Origin: UM-FILTER-38-24 sp041663205
GTDB taxonomy: Bacteria > Patescibacteriota > Gracilibacteria > UBA1369 > LOWO2-01-FULL-3
DNA length: 10,688 nt
Direction of reading: 5' to 3'
Assembly (NCBI GenBank): GCA_041663205.1
Contig: JBAZQZ010000028.1
Location: forward strand, 1 to 10,688
Position numbers and translations under genes: made by a program. The notes beneath the pieces were generated by a model. The model searched no databases. It was not told the origin of the DNA and saw only the letters and a list, made by a program, of their open reading frames with translations. Positions 6,043 through 10,688 of the stretch are shown one piece after another; within the stretch, counting starts at the first letter, position 1, and every line of letters starts with the position of its first letter.

Positions 6043-8658
6043 TTACCCCTTCACCAGCTCCACGCCCTTCGCGCCTTTTTTGATGATTTTCACTTTGTCA
6101 TTTGCGACAAACACTCCGTCCAGGAATTTTTCCGTCAAAGGATCTTCGACAAGTTCCTGAATCGCGCGCCTGACAGGGCGGGCACCATATTTTGGATCAT
6201 AGCCGACCTCGGCCAAAGCTTCCAAAGCGGAAGGAGTTACTTCAATGTTAAGACTTTTTGCCTTGATTCGATCCATAAGCTTATTCAAATGAAGTTGAAC
6301 GATTTCTTTGATATTGGCATGTGTAAGCGCATGGAACACAACAATCTTATCTATTCTGTTCAAAAATTCAGGTCTGAAATGATCTTTTAATTCTTTCAAA
6401 GTCTCGGTCTTCATCGCTTCAAAATTTTTCGTAGCCTTCTCGACTTCCGGCCCTTGCGCCGCAAATCCGATTGGCGCCGCCTTATCCGTAAGTTTTTTCG
6501 CTCCGATATTCGAAGTCATCACGATAATTGTGTTTTTGAAATCGACTTTTCGGCCTTTTGCGTCGGTGAGTTCACCGTCTTCAAGAATCTGAAGGAGTAA
6601 ATTAAACACATCAGGATGCGCTTTTTCAATCTCATCAAAAAGGATGACGCTGTAAGGTTTTCGTCTAACGGCTTCCGTAAGCTGTCCGCCGTCTTCGTAG
6701 CCTATATATCCGGCAGTCGCACCGACAAGTCGTGAAGTGTTGTGTCTTTCCATAAATTCACTCATGTCAATCTTTATAAGAGCGTTTTTGTCATTAAAAA
6801 CTTCTTCGGCTATGGCTTTCACAAGCTCTGTTTTGCCGACACCGGTAGGCCCCATGAAAATAAATGAACCGATCGGTCTTTTTTCATCGGCAAAACCCGC
6901 GCGTGATCTTCGGATTGAATTACACACGGCGCTAACCGCTTCCTCCTGCCCGATAATCCTTGTTCTGATCGATTCCTCCAGAGATTTTAATTTCGAAATA
7001 TCGTCTTTTAGAAGCCTTGTTACAGGTACTCCGGTCATCGTTGCGACCACCTCGGCGATATTATCCTCGGTGACTTTCTCGCGTTTTGATCTCGGAGTTT
7101 TTATGAATTTTTGTTCCTCGATTTTCTTCAGAACATCCAGCTCTTCATTGCGAAGAGCGGCCGCTTTCTCGTAATCCTGTTTCGAGACACATTCCTCTTT
7201 ACTCTTCATGATATTGTTAAGTTTCTTCTGCAATTTTTTAATTTTATCATTGTTTGAGGCCTTGTTTATGCGTCTTTTTGCCGCCGCCTCGTCGATCAAA
7301 TCGATCGCTTTGTCCGGCAAAAACTTGTCATTCAAATATCTTTTTGAAAGTGTGACCGCCGCAGTAAGAGCTTCGTCTGTAATCAAAAGATTGTGATGTT
7401 CTTCGAAAGATTCTCTGATTCCATGCAAAATCTCGAGAGTCTCCGACGGGGAAGTTTCCTCTACCATAACGGATTGAAACCTTCTTTCAAGTGCCGCATC
7501 TTTTTCTATATGTTTTCTATATTCGGCGGTTGTCGTCGCTCCGATAACTTGGACTTTACCGCGAGACAAAGCCGGTTTTAAAATATTCGCCGCGTCCAAA
7601 CTCCCTTCCGCGCTCCCGGCTCCCATCACCGTGTGAAGTTCGTCAATAAACAAAATTACATTGTCTTGGCTCATAACCTCCTCAAGGATTTGCTTTATTC
7701 TTTCCTCAAATTCACCTCTGTATTTTGTGCCCGCAACAATCGAAGCCATCGAAAGTGACAAAATCCTCTTATCGAGCATATTGTCCGGAACATTCTCCGT
7801 CGCGATGGCTTGTGCAAGCCCTTCGCAGACCGCGGTTTTTCCGACTCCGGATTCTCCGATAAGAACCGGATTATTTTTTGTTTTTCTCGAAAGAATACTT
7901 ATAACACGCTCGATTTCCTTTTTACGTCCGACGATAGGGTCCAATTTGCCCTTGCGCGCCTCGTCCACAAGATCCGTTGTAAAATAATCAAGCGCCGGAG
8001 TATTTGTCTTTTTACCTGTTTGCGCGGACACTTTTTTCTTTTTATATGAAGCGGTTTCGTCTTTCATCTGCCCGTTCATCATGCCCTGAAGCCCTGCGAG
8101 GAAAAACTCGATAGGATTCATTGCATTTTGATTTTTGGGAGGCATATGCACTCCGCTTGAACTTTCATCCATTGATCCGTTTTTAGGATTGTAATTCTTT
8201 GCCCTATCGAAAATATCAAGAATTTGGGCTTTAACATCGGCGGGGGACACCTTCATGTTTTCCAATATAACTGTCGCCGCGGTATTATCCTGAGAAACAA
8301 TCGAAAGCAACAAATGTTCCGTGCCGACAAAAGAATGTCCGTATTCGTGAGCAAGCTTTACGGCTTCCTCTATAACTTCCTTTGCAAAGCCCGAAAGCCC
8401 TGTGGCCTGACCTGCACTCGCAACATTCGAAGTGGCGTTTCTGCCGACAGTCTTAAGAACAAGATTAACATTGTCCAAAGAAACTCCGAAATTCAGCAAT
8501 ACTGAAGCCCCGAGAGAATTTTCCTGAGACAAAATTCCCATAAGAACATGCTCGGTTCCGACATAATTAAGATTCGCGTCTCTGGCTTTTTCTTGCGCGA
8601 CAAGAAGAGCTTTTTTCGCCTCCTTTGTAAATTTCTCAAATTGATTGAATTCCGTCAT
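6043..8658 (-). CDS. clpC: ClpC-type AAA+ unfoldase subunit of the Clp protease
   Basis: The hexameric ring unfolds proteins and feeds them into the ClpP peptidase. In order: a double Clp-N repeat (about 5-150, with YVGTEHVLMGIL and FVGTEHLLLSIV), a long Lys/Met/Asn-rich linker (150-225), AAA domain 1 with Walker A GESGVGKT (268-275), Walker B VILFIDE (334-340) and ERRFQ (391-395), a UVR/M-type coiled coil (about 475-515, CVSKQDYEKAAALRNEE), AAA domain 2 with Walker A GPTGVGKT (603-610), Walker B VILFDE (671-676), FRPEFLNRID (761-770) and sensor-2 GARPVRRAIQ (825-834). The tripeptide IGF at 730-732 sits where ClpC/ClpA carry the ClpP-docking loop, so it should partner ClpP rather than disaggregate like ClpB. 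The UVR motif marks it as ClpC, not ClpA. At 871 residues it is longer than typical ClpC (about 810-850), mostly because of the linker. The ATG at 8658 has no Shine-Dalgarno. A promoter and a CIRCE-like site lie upstream. Confidence 0.95.
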   Translation of the reverse strand: MTEFNQFEKFTKEAKKALLVAQEKARDANLNYVGTEHVLMGILSQENSLGASVLLNFGVSLDNVNLVLKTVGRNATSNVASAGQATGLSGFAKEVIEEAVKLAHEYGHSFVGTEHLLLSIVSQDNTAATVILENMKVSPADVKAQILDIFDRAKNYNPKNGSMDESSSGVHMPPKNQNAMNPIEFFLAGLQGMMNGQMKDETASYKKKKVSAQTGKKTNTPALDYFTTDLVDEARKGKLDPIVGRKKEIERVISILSRKTKNNPVLIGESGVGKTAVCEGLAQAIATENVPDNMLDKRILSLSMASIVAGTKYRGEFEERIKQILEEVMSQDNVILFIDELHTVMGAGSAEGSLDAANILKPALSRGKVQVIGATTTAEYRKHIEKDAALERRFQSVMVEETSPSETLEILHGIRESFEEHHNLLITDEALTAAVTLSKRYLNDKFLPDKAIDLIDEAAAKRRINKASNNDKIKKLQKKLNNIMKSKEECVSKQDYEKAAALRNEELDVLKKIEEQKFIKTPRSKREKVTEDNIAEVVATMTGVPVTRLLKDDISKLKSLEESIRTRIIGQEEAVSAVCNSIRRSRAGFADEKRPIGSFIFMGPTGVGKTELVKAIAEEVFNDKNALIKIDMSEFMERHNTSRLVGATAGYIGYEDGGQLTEAVRRKPYSVILFDEIEKAHPDVFNLLLQILEDGELTDAKGRKVDFKNTIIVMTSNIGAKKLTDKAAPIGFAAQGPEVEKATKNFEAMKTETLKELKDHFRPEFLNRIDKIVVFHALTHANIKEIVQLHLNKLMDRIKAKSLNIEVTPSALEALAEVGYDPKYGARPVRRAIQELVEDPLTEKFLDGVFVANDKVKIIKKGAKGVELVKG

Positions 8659-8685
8659 TTTTATTTTTTATTAATTTATCTACAA

Positions 8686-8714
8686 ATTCTACCATAAAAC
8701 GCAGACATTTTCAC
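8686..8714 (-). promoter_or_regulatory. Extended -10 promoter of clpC
   Basis: On the minus strand TGGTAGAAT (complement of 8686-8694) is an extended -10 element: TAGAAT matches 5/6 and carries TG one base before it. GTGAAA (complement of 8709-8714) lies 17 bases upstream and matches the -35 consensus at 4/6. Transcription would begin near 8679, leaving an A-rich leader of about 20 bases with no Shine-Dalgarno. The rest of the 117-base spacer holds only two weak inverted repeats (ATAAA-5-TTTAT and TCCTTT-5-AAAGGA) with no T-run. Confidence 0.5.
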
Positions 8715-8768
8715 TTCATAAACCCGATTTATCCTTTACTTAAAAGGAAAATCTTGTACGGCACAATA

Positions 8769-8795
8769 TTAGCAGTTACACACCTTGAGTGCTAG
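8769..8795. promoter_or_regulatory. CIRCE-like HrcA operator upstream of clpC
   Basis: Two 9-base arms, TTAGCAGTT (8769-8777) and GAGTGCTAG (8787-8795), are separated by exactly 9 bases. The CIRCE consensus is TTAGCACTC-N9-GAGTGCTAA; 15 of 18 positions match. HrcA represses heat-shock genes through CIRCE, and clpC is a fitting target. The site overlaps the lipoprotein stop codon and lies about 110 bases before the clpC ATG. The upstream arm also contains TGCTAATAT on the minus strand (complement of 8766-8774), which could be the extended -10 of a second clpC promoter that HrcA would block. Operator identity is inferred from sequence alone. Confidence 0.5.
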
Positions 8796-9969
8796 AAATC
8801 TTGCTTGACATGAGTAAAATAATATCGCGATATTGCTTGTTTCCGCTTAGGAAAAACATAGCCTTGTCGACCTTTACATATATGCCGATTTGATCTCCTT
8901 TATCAATTTCGACGCACTCGAACGACCCGAGTTTGAGTTTTTTGCCTGACGGAATTTCTCCGGAAACTATATCGAGCCCGATAAGCTCCTCGCTGTCTGC
9001 AGTCTCTGTGAATGAATAATGGTACGAAGATCCCTGCATGGAGGCTTTTTCTCCGGAATAATACCATTTTGCGGGATATTCACCCTTAAAATGAAAGGGA
9101 ATGCTCTCAAAAACGGAAAATTTCATATCAACCGTCGGCATGGTTTCGCCTTCATCATTCTCTCCGGAATCGGAAATCTCTGAAGTAAATCCGGTAAATT
9201 TAAAGCTCGAAAGAATATTTTTATAAGCGCTTTTATTTTCGGAAATAGGGGGATTGCCGGCAACAAAAGAAATCTGATAAATAAGCCCGTTTCTGTACAA
9301 ATAAACATCTTCATTGCTATCTCGAGAAATCTTGAGCGCATCGAGCATATCCTCCCCGATTTTATTCAAATATTTTGCGGGATCTTGCACGTTGGACAAA
9401 TTTTTCTCCGCATAAGAGAACAAAGCGTCATCGATGGAATCCTTATTTGGCGCAACGGGATCAAAAACAAAAGGCGTCTGAAGAATCGAAACACTGTCCG
9501 GTCTTCCGGCGGTTTCATTTTTCAAAGCCGGCGCGGTAAGAAGAATGCTGTCGCCAAGATCTTCAAGCCCCCAGTCGTTCGGATAATTTATTTCAAACCC
9601 TAGGTCGGTATTTTTATACGAAACCAAATCTTTACTTGTCTTATCCTTCGAAAGAACCTCCATCACGGAAACTCCGGAAACTTCAAAAACATCGTCTTTC
9701 GTGTTCATAAAGCCCATAACCTGAACTTTATTATTCAAATATTCATTACTCCCGAGATTCAAAACCAGGCTTCGAAGAGGAGTGGTTTTATTGTCTTCAT
9801 CAACAAGAATATGAGTTCCGCCGTAAGAAGCGTCTGAAAGCCTGTCTTTCAAAATTCCGACTTTTGAAGTGATATCGGCGTCATCCTTGAAAAAACCGCT
9901 ACCACAGCCATAAAAAAGAAAAGAAGAGAGCACAAGTACGGAAAAAATTAAAATCTTTTTATTCAACAT
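8776..9969 (-). CDS. Predicted lipoprotein of unknown function
   Basis: The 397-residue protein starts with a lipoprotein signal peptide: MLNKK, a hydrophobic core (6-20) and a lipobox FYGC with the acylated cysteine at 22, followed by GSG and acidic residues. It is therefore probably anchored to the outer face of the membrane. Residues about 50-107 (GGTHILVDEDN through VMEVL, with NLGSNEYLNNKVQVMGF) look like a small OB-like beta domain common in exported CPR proteins. Residues 117-260 contain GFEINYPNDWGLEDLGDSIL, a pattern shared with PsbP-like and related beta domains in which YP-x-x-W is conserved. A second, weaker copy follows at about 284-395 (FHFKGEYPAKWYYSG) after an acidic linker (263-277). 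I do not recognise a specific family or activity. It begins 6 bases after the ruvB stop and lacks a Shine-Dalgarno, so it is probably translated from a ruvB transcript. Its stop codon lies inside the CIRCE-like site. Confidence 0.85.
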   Translation of the reverse strand: MLNKKILIFSVLVLSSFLFYGCGSGFFKDDADITSKVGILKDRLSDASYGGTHILVDEDNKTTPLRSLVLNLGSNEYLNNKVQVMGFMNTKDDVFEVSGVSVMEVLSKDKTSKDLVSYKNTDLGFEINYPNDWGLEDLGDSILLTAPALKNETAGRPDSVSILQTPFVFDPVAPNKDSIDDALFSYAEKNLSNVQDPAKYLNKIGEDMLDALKISRDSNEDVYLYRNGLIYQISFVAGNPPISENKSAYKNILSSFKFTGFTSEISDSGENDEGETMPTVDMKFSVFESIPFHFKGEYPAKWYYSGEKASMQGSSYHYSFTETADSEELIGLDIVSGEIPSGKKLKLGSFECVEIDKGDQIGIYVKVDKAMFFLSGNKQYRDIILLMSSKISSTQGV

Positions 9970-9975
9970 GTTTAT

Positions 9976-10688
9976 TTAAATTAAATTTTTTTGTGATTTT
10001 AGTCCCAAATGCTCATAAGCGCTTTCTGTTGCGATTCTGCCACGTGCAGTTCTGTCCAAAAATCCCATTTTTATCAAAAAAGGTTCGTAAATATCCTCGA
10101 TTGTGTCCTCTTCTTCCGAAGTTGCCGCGGAAATTGTATTTAATCCAACAGGCCCGCCTTTGAATTTTTCAATAATGACAGAAAGGATTTCTCGATCGAC
10201 GCTATCTAAGCCCAGTTCGTCGATTCCCATTGCATCAAGCGCTTCTCTAGTTGCGCCAAAATCTATCAAAGATTTGTTTTTTACATCGGCATAATCGCGC
10301 ACTCTTTTAAGCAAACGATTCGCGATTCTCGGAATTTGCCTTGAAGACTTGGCAAGAAGAGTCGCGGCGTCATCATCGATATTACATTTTAAAATCTTAG
10401 CGGAACGCAAAATAATTTCTTTGATTTCATCGGTTGTATAAAATTGCAATTTCAACACATTCCCGAACCTACCACGAAGCGGCGCGGACAACATGCTGAC
10501 CTTGGTTGTCGCTCCGATAAGGGTAAAATGAGGCAAAGAAATTCTCATTGTCCTGGCGGAAGGCCCTTTTCCAAGTACAATATCAATTCCGAAATCCTCC
10601 ATCGCCGAATACAAAACCTCTTCAACAACAGGCTTTAATCTGTGTATTTCATCAATAAACAAAATATCATTCGGTTCAAGATTCGAAA
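9976..10688 (-). CDS. ruvB: Holliday junction branch-migration ATPase RuvB (N-terminal part outside window)
   Basis: RuvB is the hexameric motor that drives branch migration of Holliday junctions with RuvA during recombination. The visible 237 residues cover roughly the last two thirds of the usual 330-350. The reading frame is open to the window edge, where NDILFIDEIHRL is the Walker B box. Then come GIDIVLGKGPSARTM, sensor 1 FTLIGATTK, the arginine-finger segment APLRGRFG, sensor-2 PRIANRLLKRVRDYA, and the C-terminal winged helix with GGPVGLNTISAA, DTIEDIYEPFLIKMGF and DRTARGRIAT. Walker A lies outside the window. A TTG inside this frame at 10660-10662 is an internal Leu codon of Walker B, not a start. 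The gene is followed after 6 bases by the lipoprotein gene. Confidence 0.97.
   Translation of the reverse strand, partial: SNLEPNDILFIDEIHRLKPVVEEVLYSAMEDFGIDIVLGKGPSARTMRISLPHFTLIGATTKVSMLSAPLRGRFGNVLKLQFYTTDEIKEIILRSAKILKCNIDDDAATLLAKSSRQIPRIANRLLKRVRDYADVKNKSLIDFGATREALDAMGIDELGLDSVDREILSVIIEKFKGGPVGLNTISAATSEEEDTIEDIYEPFLIKMGFLDRTARGRIATESAYEHLGLKSQKNLI

Noticed and set aside
6034..6051. AAGGG / CCCTT hairpin at the clpC stop as a terminator
   Set aside because: The stem is only 5 bp, overlaps the last clpC codons, and is followed on the minus strand by TGACAAAC with no T-run. The -35 of rpsA starts there instead.
8732..8748. TCCTTT-5-AAAGGA hairpin as terminator of the lipoprotein gene
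   Set aside because: It is AT-rich and short, and no T-run follows on the minus strand. Readthrough from the lipoprotein gene into clpC therefore remains possible.
1..10688. UGA recoded as glycine, as in Gracilibacteria/Absconditabacteria
   Set aside because: All large genes read through at full family length without an in-frame TGA, GGA and GGC are used normally for glycine, and the stops are TAA or TAG. The absence of TGA stops in only seven genes is not informative.

Overview
This window looks like chromosomal sequence from an uncultivated, fairly AT-rich bacterium, most likely a member of the Candidate Phyla Radiation / Patescibacteria (a Peregrinibacteria-like lineage is possible, but I cannot prove it). 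The grounds are the largely missing Shine-Dalgarno sites, a four-domain ribosomal protein S1, lineage-type lipoproteins and CARDB proteins, and short spacers. All seven genes end in TAA or TAG and none has an in-frame TGA, so the standard bacterial code applies and the UGA-glycine code of Gracilibacteria/Absconditabacteria does not.

Layout. The left 1.8 kb is on the plus strand. It holds the 3' end of a membrane-anchored CARDB-domain protein (2-487), a 266-base spacer with a hairpin and a good promoter, and a 354-residue protein of unknown function (754-1818). The last 43 codons of that protein have a base composition unlike the rest and resemble the variable tail of a diversity-generating-retroelement target. 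The remaining 8.9 kb is on the minus strand and is transcribed right to left: ruvB (partial, entering from the right edge), a lipoprotein, clpC, rpsA and a UvrD-type helicase fused to a RecB-type nuclease. The helicase gene meets the 354-residue gene tail to tail with an 8-base gap.

How the genes fit together. ruvB and the lipoprotein gene are 6 bases apart and probably co-transcribed. clpC has an extended -10 promoter and, further upstream, a degenerate CIRCE element that overlaps the lipoprotein stop codon, which suggests HrcA heat-shock control. rpsA has a perfect-consensus promoter just behind the clpC stop and a leader that can fold over its Shine-Dalgarno. It ends in a strong intrinsic terminator, and the likely promoter of the helicase gene is embedded in that terminator. 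The minus-strand block is core housekeeping (recombination, proteolysis, translation, DNA repair); the plus-strand pair is the accessory part.

No tRNA, rRNA, CRISPR array, insertion sequence or reverse transcriptase was seen. The most interesting points are the possible hypervariable tail at 1687-1818, the CIRCE-like site before clpC, and the promoter inside the rpsA terminator.
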